64,000 nt of DNA from DAOUBP01 sp964474695 (GCA_964474695.1 CAYYTK010000002.1:186001-250000); one strand, 5' to 3'; counted from the first letter of the stretch, positions 27,570 through 39,411 are shown. Notes: a model not told the origin generated them from the letters alone. Translations and numbers: made by a program.

Positions 27570-28458
27570 CGTCAGCACGGGCAATCCCGACCTCTCGATT
27601 ATCGTCCTTTCGTGGAACGTCCGAGACCTCCTGCGGGCATGCCTGGTGTCAGTAGTCAGTGGTCAGGAGCCAGGAGTCAATAGTCAGGAGGCAGGAGGCA
27701 GGAGGCAGGGGCCAGACGGCCTGACGCCTGTCCCCTGCCCGCCGACTCCCGAAATCATCGTCGTGGACAACGCCTCCACCGACGGCAGCGCCGACATGGT
27801 GGCGGCTGAATTTCCCCAGGTCCGGCTCATCCGTAACGCTGAGAACGTGGGCTTCGCACGCGGCAACAACATCGGCATTGCGGCAAGCACGGGGCGCTAC
27901 GTGCTGCTGCTCAACAGTGACACCATCGTTCACCAGGGAACGTTGGACGGGCTTATCGCATTCATGGACGCGCACCCCCGGGCCGGCGCGTGCTCGCCCC
28001 GGCTGTTGCAGCCGGACGGTGAACCGCAGGCTTACGCATTCGGCCGGGACCCCACCCCAGGTTACCTGTTGCGCCGCACCTTCAGCCGGCTGATCTTTCA
28101 CCGGCCGCTGCATGATTGGCGTATCGCTGAAACCCGCGAAGTCGACTGGATCTCCGGCGCGTGCTTGCTGGCCCGCCGCGCGACTATCGAGGAGGTGGGC
28201 GGGTTGGATGAAGCCATGTTCATGTATTTCGAAGACAACGACTGGTGCCGGCGCATGCGGCTGGCCGGCTGGCAGATCTACTATGTGCCGACGGTCGCGA
28301 TCATCCACATCGGCGGCGCCGGACTCAAGCAGAACCCCCGGGCGCGCGCCGCGTACTACGGCAGCCTGATGCACTTCTACAAAAATCACTATGGTTGGCT
28401 GCCGCGCATCATGCTGAGAATCCTGCTGCTCATTTATCGTCCACTCCTGCCGCATTGA
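27556..28458 (+). CDS. GT2-family glycosyltransferase with repeat-derived insert
   Basis: 300-residue GT-A glycosyltransferase (rhamnosyltransferase-like). PDLSIIVLSWN begins the fold, IIVVDNASTDGSADM follows, LLNSDTIV is the DXD-type metal site, and WISGACLLARRA with EDNDWCRRMRLAGW the acceptor part. Residues about 31-64 are abnormal: a glycine/glutamine-rich stretch encoded by a heptamer repeat array (27647-27752) is inserted where other GT2 proteins pass directly from the first helix to the second strand. The frame is preserved. ATG 27556 overlaps the preceding stop. Confidence 0.88.
   Translation: MNTGSVSTGNPDLSIIVLSWNVRDLLRACLVSVVSGQEPGVNSQEAGGRRQGPDGLTPVPCPPTPEIIVVDNASTDGSADMVAAEFPQVRLIRNAENVGFARGNNIGIAASTGRYVLLLNSDTIVHQGTLDGLIAFMDAHPRAGACSPRLLQPDGEPQAYAFGRDPTPGYLLRRTFSRLIFHRPLHDWRIAETREVDWISGACLLARRATIEEVGGLDEAMFMYFEDNDWCRRMRLAGWQIYYVPTVAIIHIGGAGLKQNPRARAAYYGSLMHFYKNHYGWLPRIMLRILLLIYRPLLPH
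27647..27752. repeat. Convergent heptamer array inside a glycosyltransferase gene
   Basis: From 27647 about ten degenerate 7-mers (CAGTAGT, CAGTGGT, CAGGAGG types) run in one direction. From about 27720 three reverse-oriented units (CCTGACG, CCTGTCC, CCTGCCC) follow, so the ends can pair (GGCAGGGG with CCCCTGCC). It lies wholly inside coding sequence and keeps the frame. Confidence 0.85.
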
Positions 28459-28474
28459 TTTGAGGCTAACTGCA

Positions 28475-29356
28475 GTGGCGCCAGACGCCTTTCCCATTGC
28501 GCTCACCGTCGACATCCACGAAGAGGATCGGCCGGCGGATATCGGCCGCGCGGCCCACTGGCTGCATGCGGCCGGCATCAGAGCGACCTTCTTCGTACCA
28601 TCGGCGCTTTTTGAGCACTCCGCCTTCCGACCGCACGTCGCCCTGCTGCCTGCCCTGGACCATGCAGTTGGCAGCCATGGCCACGATCACGACTTCACTG
28701 AGATTCGGGCACTGATGCGCGGGGCAGCGAGAGATCTCCGCTTCTTGCAGCGGTCGCGGGATCTCTATGAGGATGTCTTCGCACGCTCACCGGTCGCTTT
28801 CCGATCGCCCGCCTGGTGTCCGCTTGGTCCAATAGCGATCCGCACCCTGGTCAGCCTGGGTTACCGGATCGACTCCAGCGCGACCCCGCAGCGTTTGCCT
28901 ATCTTCAGCTCCACGCCGTATGCCAACACCTGGCTCTTCTCACGGCGCAGCATACATGAACTGGCGCCGGGCCTCTTGGAGGCGCCCACATCCAGTCTGC
29001 TGCTGCCGGCCGCCTCACCCGCTTTCCTGACTCTACGCCACCGGCCTGCGTTGGCATTCCTGCGCCTGCTGTTGTGGGAAGCGCGGCGCACCGCGGGCCG
29101 CCTGGTCTGCGTGCAGTTTCACGTGAGCGACTTCGTGCCCGAGGCCGCACCGCCGCCTCCCGACGAACGGCTGAGCCTGGGCAGCTTCCTGCCACGGTCG
29201 GACGGAGGGCTGCGCTTCAAGGTGTTCCTGCGCGAGCGCGATCCGCGGCGCGTATATCGCATCACCCAGGAGATCATCAAGGTATTACACAACCAGCCGG
29301 CCGCCAGGTTTGTGACACTGCACGATCTTGCCGAATCACAGGCAGGCTATCCTTGA
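28475..29356 (+). CDS. Polysaccharide deacetylase (NodB-homology, CE4)
   Basis: About 293 residues. The NodB-type metal site is visible as LTVDIHEEDRP (Asp) and GSHGHDHDFTEI (two His), with FRSPAWCPL later in the fold. FHVSDF, VTLHDLA and the catalytic base region match the DUF3473-type exopolysaccharide deacetylases. It removes acetyl groups from N-acetylated glycan. GTG 28475 has GAGG 9 nt upstream; a TTG at 28460 is the longer alternative. It lies within the glycosyltransferase run. Confidence 0.85.
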   Translation: MAPDAFPIALTVDIHEEDRPADIGRAAHWLHAAGIRATFFVPSALFEHSAFRPHVALLPALDHAVGSHGHDHDFTEIRALMRGAARDLRFLQRSRDLYEDVFARSPVAFRSPAWCPLGPIAIRTLVSLGYRIDSSATPQRLPIFSSTPYANTWLFSRRSIHELAPGLLEAPTSSLLLPAASPAFLTLRHRPALAFLRLLLWEARRTAGRLVCVQFHVSDFVPEAAPPPPDERLSLGSFLPRSDGGLRFKVFLRERDPRRVYRITQEIIKVLHNQPAARFVTLHDLAESQAGYP

Positions 29357-29380
29357 TTGACGCTATCACGCATCTATAAT
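29353..29380 (+). promoter_or_regulatory. Internal promoter in the polysaccharide locus
   Basis: TTGATT (29353-29358), 16 bp, perfect TATAAT (29375-29380). Transcription would begin near 29387, only about 8 nt before the ATG at 29395, so the mRNA would be nearly leaderless. Confidence 0.55.
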
Positions 29381-29394
29381 AATATGACATCCAT

Positions 29395-30534
29395 ATGACG
29401 ACCTACTTCGACATCTCCGCCGCCGTTCACCGCCGGGCCGGGCTGGGGCGTTACGCCGAAAGCCTGGCGCGCGCATTGCTGCCCCTCATGGGCGATGAGT
29501 TGGCCTTTTTCTTCAATCGCGAAGCCGGCATCGAGCCGCTGACGGGAATGGAGGGAGCGCCGGCGCGCACGGTAGACTTGGGCTACAAGCCGTGGCGGAT
29601 GCTGGTGTGGTTGGGGCAACTGGGCCGGATCGGCTACAATCGCCTGCTGCCGGGGGCGACTCTGTTTCATGCCACCGAACATCTGCTGCTCCCCTTGCGC
29701 GACGTGCCGACAGTGCTCACCGTGCACGACCTGATCTTCCGGCGCTATCCTGCGCATCACAAGCGGCTCAACCGCTGGTATCTCAATGCAACGATGCCGC
29801 TCTTCTGCCGCCGCGCCGGCCACATCATCGCGGTCTCGGAGCAAACCAAGCGCGATGTCGTTGCCGCGTATGGCATTCCGGCCGGAAAAGTCAACGTTAT
29901 CTATGAGGCGGCCGATCCGCGCTTTCAGCCGCAATCCGCGGCGGCCATAACCGCCGCGCGCAGCCGCTTCGGCCTGCCCGACCGCTATGTGCTTTTCGTG
30001 GGCACCATCGAACCGCGCAAAAACCTGGGCCGAGTGCTGGCGGCCTTCGAGCAGCTCCACGCCGAGCGCCTGACCGATGCCCTGGTGATCGTGGGCAAGC
30101 GCGGCTGGCTGTACGATGACTTCTTCGCCCGGCTGGAGGCATCGCCGGCCAAACAGGCCGTCATTTTCCCCGGCTTTGTGCCCGACGCGAATCTACCGGC
30201 AGTCTACGCAGGCGCCCAGGCGCTGGCGTTCCCCAGCGAATTCGAAGGCTTCGGCTTGCCCGTGCTCGAAGCGATGGCCTGCGGGGCGCCGGTGGTCTGT
30301 TCGAGCACGTCAAGCCTGCCGGAGGTGGCCGGCGAGGCTGCCGTGTTGGTCGATCCGCTGGACCAGGAGGCGTTAACCGACGGGCTGCGCCGCATCCTCG
30401 CAAACCCGGCGCTCGCCGATGATCTTCGTGCGCGCGGCCTGGCGCAAGCAGCCCACTTCTCTTGGGAACGCGCCGCCGAAGAAACGTTGGCGGTTTATCG
30501 CCGGCTCACGCCATCGATGGCGCAAACGCCATGA
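29395..30534 (+). CDS. GT4-family glycosyltransferase
   Basis: 379-residue GT-B enzyme of the mannosyltransferase type. The N-terminus carries RRAGLGRYAESLARAL, the central part HDLIFRRYP and AVSEQTKRDV, and the donor domain FVGTIEPRKNL and FEGFGLPVLEAMACGAPVV. It is closely related in layout to the next gene, suggesting an old duplication. Its stop overlaps the next ATG (ATGA). Confidence 0.92.
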   Translation: MTTYFDISAAVHRRAGLGRYAESLARALLPLMGDELAFFFNREAGIEPLTGMEGAPARTVDLGYKPWRMLVWLGQLGRIGYNRLLPGATLFHATEHLLLPLRDVPTVLTVHDLIFRRYPAHHKRLNRWYLNATMPLFCRRAGHIIAVSEQTKRDVVAAYGIPAGKVNVIYEAADPRFQPQSAAAITAARSRFGLPDRYVLFVGTIEPRKNLGRVLAAFEQLHAERLTDALVIVGKRGWLYDDFFARLEASPAKQAVIFPGFVPDANLPAVYAGAQALAFPSEFEGFGLPVLEAMACGAPVVCSSTSSLPEVAGEAAVLVDPLDQEALTDGLRRILANPALADDLRARGLAQAAHFSWERAAEETLAVYRRLTPSMAQTP

Positions 30535-31646
30535 CTCACTTCGTCCTGGATGCGCGCACTGCGCAGTCGCATTTCCCCGGCATCGGCCGCTATGTGTCGA
30601 ACCTGGCGCGCGCCCTTGTGCCGCTGCTGGCGGTCGGCGAGCAGTTGACTGTCATCTGTGACCCGGCCCGCGCCCTCACCTTGCCGGCAGGCGCCAACGC
30701 ACGGATCGCACTGCTGGGGGCTTCGCCCTTCTCGCTGACGCAGCAGTGGGTCGTGCCGCGACTGCTGCGCCGCCTGCGCGCCGATCTCTACCACAGCCCA
30801 TATATCGCGATGCCCTACCGGCCGGGGGTCCCTGCGCTGCTCACGGTCTACGACTTAATCCCGCTGCGTTACCCCGCATACAGCACCGCCCGCGCGCGGC
30901 TGTTTGCGCGCGGGTTGACCCGGCTTGCGCTGCGCACGGCGCGCCACGTCATCGCCATCTCCGGGTTCACGCGGGATGACTTCATGGCTGAGTTCAGGCT
31001 GCCACCCGATCGCATCATCGCCATTCCGCTGGCTGCTGACCCGCTGTTTCGACTGCAATCACCGGAAGCCATCGCAGCCGTGCGCGCCCGCTACAAACTG
31101 CCGGAAACGTTCGCCCTCTACCTGGGCAGCAACAAACCACACAAAAACCTGGTCCGACTCATGGAAGCCTGGAGCGCCGTAGATCGCAAATCGCAAATCG
31201 CAAATCACAGATTAGTCATCGCGGGTGCGTGGGATGACCGCTATCCTGAAGCCCGCCAACGCAGCGAAGCTCTCGATCTGGGCAACAGCGTGACGTGGCT
31301 GGGCGCGGCGCCGGAACAGGATTTGCCGGCCCTCTATGCCGCGGCATCCCTTTTCGTGTTTCCATCCCTTTATGAGGGCTTCGGGCTGCCGGTGCTGGAG
31401 GCAATGGCGTGCGGGACGCCGGTGATTTGCTCAGACACATCGAGCCTGCCTGAGATAGCGGGAGATGCCGCACTGCTGGTCGACCCCACGGATGCGGCCG
31501 CCCTGGCCTCGGCCCTGTACAGGGCCTTAACCGACGACGACCTGCGGGCCGGATTGCGAAGGCGCGGGCTGGAGCAGGCCGCGCGTTTTTCCTGGCAACA
31601 GGTCGCCGCGGCAACCCTTGCGCTCTATCGGAAAGCGTTGTCGTGA
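30531..31646 (+). CDS. GT4-family glycosyltransferase (paralogue of the preceding gene)
   Basis: 371-residue GT-B glycosyltransferase. SHFPGIGRYVSNLARAL, VYDLIPLRYP, YLGSNKPHKNLVRL and FEGFGLPVLEAMACGTPVI mirror the preceding protein. Residues about 218-228 are encoded by a short array of CGCAAAT heptamers (31184-31211) in a surface loop between strand and helix of the donor domain. The frame is intact. ATG 30531 overlaps the previous stop; its own stop overlaps the next GTG. Confidence 0.92.
   Translation: MTHFVLDARTAQSHFPGIGRYVSNLARALVPLLAVGEQLTVICDPARALTLPAGANARIALLGASPFSLTQQWVVPRLLRRLRADLYHSPYIAMPYRPGVPALLTVYDLIPLRYPAYSTARARLFARGLTRLALRTARHVIAISGFTRDDFMAEFRLPPDRIIAIPLAADPLFRLQSPEAIAAVRARYKLPETFALYLGSNKPHKNLVRLMEAWSAVDRKSQIANHRLVIAGAWDDRYPEARQRSEALDLGNSVTWLGAAPEQDLPALYAAASLFVFPSLYEGFGLPVLEAMACGTPVICSDTSSLPEIAGDAALLVDPTDAAALASALYRALTDDDLRAGLRRRGLEQAARFSWQQVAAATLALYRKALS
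31184..31211. repeat. Heptamer repeats inside a glycosyltransferase gene
   Basis: Three CGCAAAT-type 7-mers and a degenerate fourth unit lie in frame within the glycosyltransferase at 30531 and encode KSQIANH-like residues. Confidence 0.75.
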
Positions 31647-32806
31647 AGATACTCCATATCTACAAAGACTATCCGCCCATCCTCGGCGGCATCGAAAATC
31701 ATGTCAAGCTGCTGGCAGAAGGACAAGCCAACCGCGGACACGACGTAACGGTATTGGTCACAAATCCAGCCGGGTTGAAAACGCTGGTGGGGCAAGGTAA
31801 TGGCGCGCGCGTGATCCGTGCCGGCCGTTTGGCCACGGTCGCTTCCACCCCGCTGAGCCTGGCGCTGCCGTGGCAGCTTCTCCATCAACAGCCCGATGTC
31901 GTACACCTGCACTACCCATACCCGATCGGCGAGATCAGCCAGTGGTTGCTGCGCCGCGGCCACGCCACCGTACTCACGTATCATGCCGACATCGTGCGGC
32001 AGGCCGGCATCCTGCGCTTCTATAAACCGCTGCTGCGTCGAGTGCTGCAGGACGCAGATGCCATCATCATCGGCAGCCCGCCCATGCGCAAAGGCGCCTT
32101 CCTGGGCGCACATCAAGCCAAGCTGCACCTGATACCCTACGGCATCCCGTTGGCTCGTTTCCAGGCCCAACCGTCAGATGCACACCTTGCGGCCATCCGT
32201 GCCCGCATCACCGCCGCTTTTCCCCCCGCCCCCACACTCCCACACCCCCACACCCCCACACCCCCGCTCCTCCTCTTCGTCGGCCGCCTGCGCTACTACA
32301 AAGGCCTTGACTGGCTGATCCGCGCGCTGCCCCTGATCCCGGCCCGGTTGGCAATCGCCGGCATCGGCCCCATGGAAGCCGAATGGCGCGCCCTGGCGGC
32401 GGAGGTCGGCGTTGCCGACAAGATCGCATGGCTCGGTGAGGTCTCCGACGACGACTTGCCGACCCTGTACCATGCGGCTGAGCTGTTCGTGCTGCCGGCC
32501 AGCCGTCCTGCCGAGGCGTTCGGCCTGGTGCAGGTGGAGGCGATGGCTGCCGGGCTGCCGGCGGTGTGCACCGAACTTGGCACCGGCACCTCTTACGTTA
32601 ACCAGGATGGCGTCACCGGGCTCGTCGTGTCCCCCTGTGATCACAACGCGCTGGCCGATGCCATCAACAACCTATTGGCCGATCCGATTCGGCGAAGCAC
32701 CCTGGCCGCGGCAGCACAGGCGAGAGTGGCCGCCGAATTTGACCAGGAAGTTATGGTGGCGCGCGTCGAAAAGCTATATGAGGATTTGCTGCACGCAAGG
32801 CGCTGA
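31643..32806 (+). CDS. GT4-family glycosyltransferase with repeat-derived linker
   Basis: 387-residue GT-B glycosyltransferase. The N-terminal domain has YPPILGGIENHVKLLAEGQA and VVHLHYPYP; the donor domain starts LLFVGRLRYYKGLDWL and contains EAFGLVQVEAMAAGLPAV. Between the domains, residues about 194-209 are a proline/threonine/histidine tract encoded by an octamer array (32225-32270), so the inter-domain linker is lengthened. GTG start overlaps the preceding stop. Last gene of this transcription run before the Wzz promoter. Confidence 0.92.
   Translation: MKILHIYKDYPPILGGIENHVKLLAEGQANRGHDVTVLVTNPAGLKTLVGQGNGARVIRAGRLATVASTPLSLALPWQLLHQQPDVVHLHYPYPIGEISQWLLRRGHATVLTYHADIVRQAGILRFYKPLLRRVLQDADAIIIGSPPMRKGAFLGAHQAKLHLIPYGIPLARFQAQPSDAHLAAIRARITAAFPPAPTLPHPHTPTPPLLLFVGRLRYYKGLDWLIRALPLIPARLAIAGIGPMEAEWRALAAEVGVADKIAWLGEVSDDDLPTLYHAAELFVLPASRPAEAFGLVQVEAMAAGLPAVCTELGTGTSYVNQDGVTGLVVSPCDHNALADAINNLLADPIRRSTLAAAAQARVAAEFDQEVMVARVEKLYEDLLHARR
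32225..32270. repeat. Octamer repeat array inside a glycosyltransferase gene
   Basis: Four to five copies of an 8-mer of the type CCCACACC in coding sequence at the junction of the two GT-B domains. Octamers shift frame with each unit, so three units (24 bp) are needed to stay in phase; the present number is in frame. Confidence 0.8.
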
Positions 32807-32866
32807 TCGTAGGCCCAGACACGGTTGGGCGGATGCATCTGCCGGCGTAGGAACGTCAACATAGGT

Positions 32867-32895
32867 TTGGCAGGTTGGCCGTTTGCGTGTAAAAT
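32867..32895 (+). promoter_or_regulatory. Promoter for the Wzz/tyrosine-kinase-like/rfbB group
   Basis: TTGGCA (32867-32872), 17 bp, TAAAAT (32890-32895). Start near 32902, about 44 nt before the Wzz-like ATG. Confidence 0.75.
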
Positions 32896-32945
32896 GCAGG
32901 TTGGTTCCCGTTTTGGGGACGCGCGATCTTTCGATGGGAGTATCT

Positions 32946-33641
32946 ATGGATTTCCGCGCTTACTTGGATATCTTGCGCCGCCGCGGTTGGATCGTTCTGG
33001 CGACGGCGGTGGTTGCGGCGGCCCTTGCCTTTGGGTTGAGTCTGGTGCAGACCAAGACCTATCGCGCTACGGTTCGCATCAGCGCTGTGCCGGCTCGAGC
33101 CGATTGGGGCCTGAACCAAAGCTCCAAAGACCTGCTGCGCAACTTCGTCACCAACATCAACACCCATGACATGGCCAACCGCGTCATCTCGGTGGCGAAG
33201 CTCGACATGAGCTCGTATGATTTGTTGGAGAAGCTGACTGTCAGCTCGGAGCCGGACAACTTCGTCCTCCGCGTTGACGTCAAAGATTCCGACCCGGAAA
33301 TCGCGAAGAACATCGCCAAAACCATCGCCAATCTCTTCGTCGATGATCGGGTCGCCTACTATGAGACCCAGGACAAAGACAACCGCATCGAGGTCAAGCT
33401 GGTTGACAGCGTGATCGATGCCCCGCTTTATCGGCCCAACTGGAAGATGAATTTGATTGCCGGCTTTGCGCTCGGCGCATTGATCGGTGCGCTGATCGTG
33501 TTGGCCCTGGAGTGGATGGCAGCCGATATCCTGGCCACTCCCGAACATGTCCAACGCACGTTGGGACTTCCCGTGTTAGGCACAATCCCAGCGCTGCCGC
33601 TGCAGCGCCAGGGCACTAAGGCGCTGCAGCGCAGCGCATGA
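32946..33641 (+). CDS. Wzz/CapA-type polysaccharide co-polymerase
   Basis: 231-residue inner-membrane protein with the Wzz layout. A short cytoplasmic start (DFRAYLDILRRRGW) and first membrane helix (about 16-34) precede an extracytoplasmic region rich in helix-forming sequence. The PLYRPNWK proline motif leads into the second membrane helix (about 164-186), followed by a short cytoplasmic tail. Such proteins set glycan chain length and partner with BY-kinases; the next gene encodes a kinase-like ATPase. ATG 32946 has GGGAG upstream and its own promoter. Two upstream in-frame starts were rejected. Confidence 0.88.
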   Translation: MDFRAYLDILRRRGWIVLATAVVAAALAFGLSLVQTKTYRATVRISAVPARADWGLNQSSKDLLRNFVTNINTHDMANRVISVAKLDMSSYDLLEKLTVSSEPDNFVLRVDVKDSDPEIAKNIAKTIANLFVDDRVAYYETQDKDNRIEVKLVDSVIDAPLYRPNWKMNLIAGFALGALIGALIVLALEWMAADILATPEHVQRTLGLPVLGTIPALPLQRQGTKALQRSA

Positions 33642-33659
33642 TCGCAAAGGCATGCCGCC

Positions 33660-34310
33660 ATGACACCCAATTTGATATCTCTGACTGACCCGACCTCCCA
33701 AGCCGCGGAGGCCTTTCGGCGGTTGCGCGCCAACCTGATGTCGGCCGACCGCGAGTCCGCTTTGCGCACCATACTGGTCGCGGCCGCGGATACCACCGTT
33801 GACAAAGCGGCCGTCGTCGCAAACCTGGCGGTTGCCTACGCCAGAATAGGCAAGCGAGTGATTCTGGTCGATTGCGACCTGCGGCATCCTGCTCAAGACG
33901 CCCTGTTCGGCCTGGCCAACACAAGTGGCGTGACAACCGCCCTGCTGCAGCAGGGGCCTTTGCCACTACAAGCAACCAGCATACCGGAGTTGCGCGTCCT
34001 GACCAGCGGCCCTGGTGCTGCTGCCCTGGTGCAACATGGGATCGCTACGGTACCCTCGGATCTGCTTGCCTCGCAGGCAATGAGGGCGCTGCTGGCCCGT
34101 CTCCTGGACGAGGCCGATGTGGTTCTCCTGGATGCGCCGCCTGTGACCCTGGCAGCGGATGCCGCCGAACTGGCAACGCAGGTGGACGGCGTACTGCTGG
34201 TGGTGGCGGCCGGACAAACGAAACGTGACGATGCCCAGCGCGCCAAAGAGATGCTGTCTCAGGTGGGAGCACGCGTGGCCGGGGTCGCGTTAGTCAATGT
34301 CGCGGCCTGA
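33660..34310 (+). CDS. CpsD/CapB-like ATPase with degenerate Walker A
   Basis: 216 residues with the MinD/ParA-like fold of bacterial tyrosine kinases. EAFRRLRANL at the start, the Walker A' motif ILVDCDLRHP and the Walker B segment VVLLDAPPV are all present. However the Walker A site, normally with G-x-GKS/T, reads TTVDKAAVVANLA (Asp48-Lys49-Ala50-Ala51): the glycine before Lys and the Ser/Thr after it are gone. No tyrosine cluster is present at the C-terminus. It follows the Wzz-like gene by 18 bp. It is probably a regulatory pseudo-kinase partner; activity loss is inferred. Confidence 0.85.
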   Translation: MTPNLISLTDPTSQAAEAFRRLRANLMSADRESALRTILVAAADTTVDKAAVVANLAVAYARIGKRVILVDCDLRHPAQDALFGLANTSGVTTALLQQGPLPLQATSIPELRVLTSGPGAAALVQHGIATVPSDLLASQAMRALLARLLDEADVVLLDAPPVTLAADAAELATQVDGVLLVVAAGQTKRDDAQRAKEMLSQVGARVAGVALVNVAA

Positions 34311-34361
34311 CGCCCCATTCAGCCAATACTCTCCTGAACGAAAGGGACCACGGCTCTGCTT

Positions 34362-35393
34362 ATGAAGAATCTCATGATCACCGGTGGCGCGGGGTTCATC
34401 GGCTCGAACTTCGCGCGTTACATGCTGGACAAATACGCCGACTATCGCATCCTGGTCTACGACAAGCTGACCTACGCAGGCAATCTGGATAACTTGCTGG
34501 ATGTGAAAGACGACCCCCGCTACAGCTTCGTGCTGGGAGACATTTGCGACGCGGGGGCTGTGGCCGAGGCGATTCGCAGCCACGAAATCGACACCATCGT
34601 GAACTTTGCGGCTGAAAGCCACGTCGACCGTTCGATCATGGATCCCGACGCTTTCATCAAGACGGACGTCTATGGCACCTATGTGCTGCTGGAGGCAACC
34701 CGCCAGCTTAAGCTGGAGCGCTTCCATCAAATCAGCACGGATGAGGTCTACGGCCACATCGCGGGCGACCACCGCTCTTTGGAAACAGACCCGCTCGCGC
34801 CGCGCAGCCCCTATGCGGCCAGCAAGACGAGCGGCGACCTGATGACCATCGCCTACTTTGTGACGTATGGCCTGCCTGTGACAATCACGCGCGGGGCCAA
34901 CAACATCGGGCCCTATCAGTATCCTGAGAAGGTGGTGCCACTCTTCGTAACCAACGCCCTTGAAGGTCGTTCGCTGCCGGTTTACGGCGACGGCAAACAG
35001 CGCCGCGATTATCAGTACGTGCTGGACCACTGCAGCGGCATCGATCTGGTGCTGCACCGAGGCCAATTGGGCGAGATCTATAACGTAGGCACGGGCGGCG
35101 AGATGGAAAACCTGACGATGGTCGAGATCCTCTTGGATGAGCTCGGGAAGCCGCCGAGCCTGATCCAACACGTTGAGGATCGACCCGGCCATGATCGACG
35201 CTACTGCCTGAATGTGGACAAACTGAAAGCGCTGGGCTGGCAACCTACGTACACCCACGAAGAGGCAATTCGCGCCACGGTGCGCTGGTATGTGGCCAAC
35301 GAATGGTGGTGGGGCAAGATCAAGTCCGGCGAGTTCAAGGAATACTACCGGCAGTTGTACGGCAACCGGAAAGTACTGGGAGCGCAAAGCTGA
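34362..35393 (+). CDS. rfbB: dTDP-glucose 4,6-dehydratase
   Basis: 343-residue extended SDR that converts dTDP-glucose to dTDP-4-keto-6-deoxyglucose, first committed step toward dTDP-rhamnose and other deoxy sugars. The NAD motif is TGGAGFIGSN. The catalytic Thr-Asp-Glu is in ISTDEVYGH and the Tyr/Lys pair in PYAASK. The family segments KLTYAGNLDNL, AAESHVDRSI and YGDGKQRRDYQYV are intact. The rest of the rhamnose pathway (rfbA, C, D) is absent here. AAAGGGA lies about 15 nt before the ATG. Confidence 0.94.
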   Translation: MKNLMITGGAGFIGSNFARYMLDKYADYRILVYDKLTYAGNLDNLLDVKDDPRYSFVLGDICDAGAVAEAIRSHEIDTIVNFAAESHVDRSIMDPDAFIKTDVYGTYVLLEATRQLKLERFHQISTDEVYGHIAGDHRSLETDPLAPRSPYAASKTSGDLMTIAYFVTYGLPVTITRGANNIGPYQYPEKVVPLFVTNALEGRSLPVYGDGKQRRDYQYVLDHCSGIDLVLHRGQLGEIYNVGTGGEMENLTMVEILLDELGKPPSLIQHVEDRPGHDRRYCLNVDKLKALGWQPTYTHEEAIRATVRWYVANEWWWGKIKSGEFKEYYRQLYGNRKVLGAQS

Positions 35394-35426
35394 AGGTTGG
35401 AAGCCAATTCTCAACGGAGCACATGC

Positions 35427-36401
35427 ATGCCTGCTTGCATCGTGAAAATGTATGGCGACCTGATGATCTTCTCCGGTACAGCCAATCGTCCGCTGGCCAA
35501 AGCGGTGGCCGCGCACCTGGAAACCGAGCTGGGCGGCGCAGACGTCGAGCAGTTCGGTAACAGCAATACGTTTGTGCGGCTGCACCAAAGTGTGCGCGGC
35601 AAGGACGTCTTTCTGATCCAGCCCACGGCCGCGCCGGCTAACGACAATCTGATGGAGTTGTTGATCTTTATAGACACGCTTAGGCGCGATTCGGCCGGCC
35701 GCATCACGGCGGTGCTGCCCTACTACGGCTACGGCCGCACCGACAAAAAGGACCAACCGCGCGTCCCGATCACGGCCCGCCTGGTGGCGGACCTCATCGG
35801 AGTGGCCGGCGCCGACCGCGTGGTGACGGTGGACCTGCATGCCAAACAAATTCAGGGCTTCTTCTCCATCGCCTGCGATGAGATACCTGCGTTGGGTTTG
35901 TTCCTCGATTACTACGCCAGGCACCCGATACCCGATGCGGTGGTCGTTGCACCGGATATCGGCTCGTTGCGCCGGGCCCGCAATTTTGCGGAAAAACTGG
36001 CGCTGCCGTTGGCCGTCGTCGAAAAACGCCGCTCACCGAATGGCGACCGCACCGAGCAGCTCAACCTGATCGGAGAGGTGGCCGACCGAACTGTGATCAT
36101 TGTCGATGATGAAATCGACACTGGCGGCACTCTCGTGAAGGCAGCCAACTTCGTCAGCGAGCGCGGCGCACGGCAGGTGTTCGCCTGCGCCACCCATGCC
36201 ATCCTCTCCGCCAAAGCGCCGGAGTTGATCCGCGACAGCACGCTGAAGGAAGTGGTGGTCAGCGACACGGTGGCAATTCCCAGAAGCAAACACCGCCGGA
36301 GCGGCAATAAACTGCACATCATACCGAGCGCACCGCTGCTGGCCGAAGTGCTGCAGCGGATTCACGAAGGGCGCTCGGTGGGTGAATTGTTCCGGGAATG
36401 A
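35427..36401 (+). CDS. prs: Ribose-phosphate pyrophosphokinase
   Basis: PRPP synthase, 324 residues. It transfers pyrophosphate from ATP to ribose-5-phosphate, feeding nucleotide, His and Trp synthesis. The flexible-loop and active-site segments YYGYGRTDKKDQPRVPITA, the metal-binding VTVDLHAKQIQGFF and the PRPP loop IVDDEIDTGGTL are clear. ATG 35427 with GGAG 8 nt upstream was chosen over 35397. It sits 34 bp after rfbB and 10 bp before secA. Confidence 0.95.
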   Translation: MPACIVKMYGDLMIFSGTANRPLAKAVAAHLETELGGADVEQFGNSNTFVRLHQSVRGKDVFLIQPTAAPANDNLMELLIFIDTLRRDSAGRITAVLPYYGYGRTDKKDQPRVPITARLVADLIGVAGADRVVTVDLHAKQIQGFFSIACDEIPALGLFLDYYARHPIPDAVVVAPDIGSLRRARNFAEKLALPLAVVEKRRSPNGDRTEQLNLIGEVADRTVIIVDDEIDTGGTLVKAANFVSERGARQVFACATHAILSAKAPELIRDSTLKEVVVSDTVAIPRSKHRRSGNKLHIIPSAPLLAEVLQRIHEGRSVGELFRE

Positions 36402-36411
36402 TGGTTAGAGT

Positions 36412-39402
<2,991 letters not shown>

Positions 39403-39411
39403 GAGAGTAAT

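Noticed and set aside
34290..35924. Long minus-strand reading frame (544 codons) opposite rfbB and prs
   Set aside because: Rich in His/Arg/Gln with no recognisable domain and wholly antisense to two well-defined genes; a GC-driven shadow frame.
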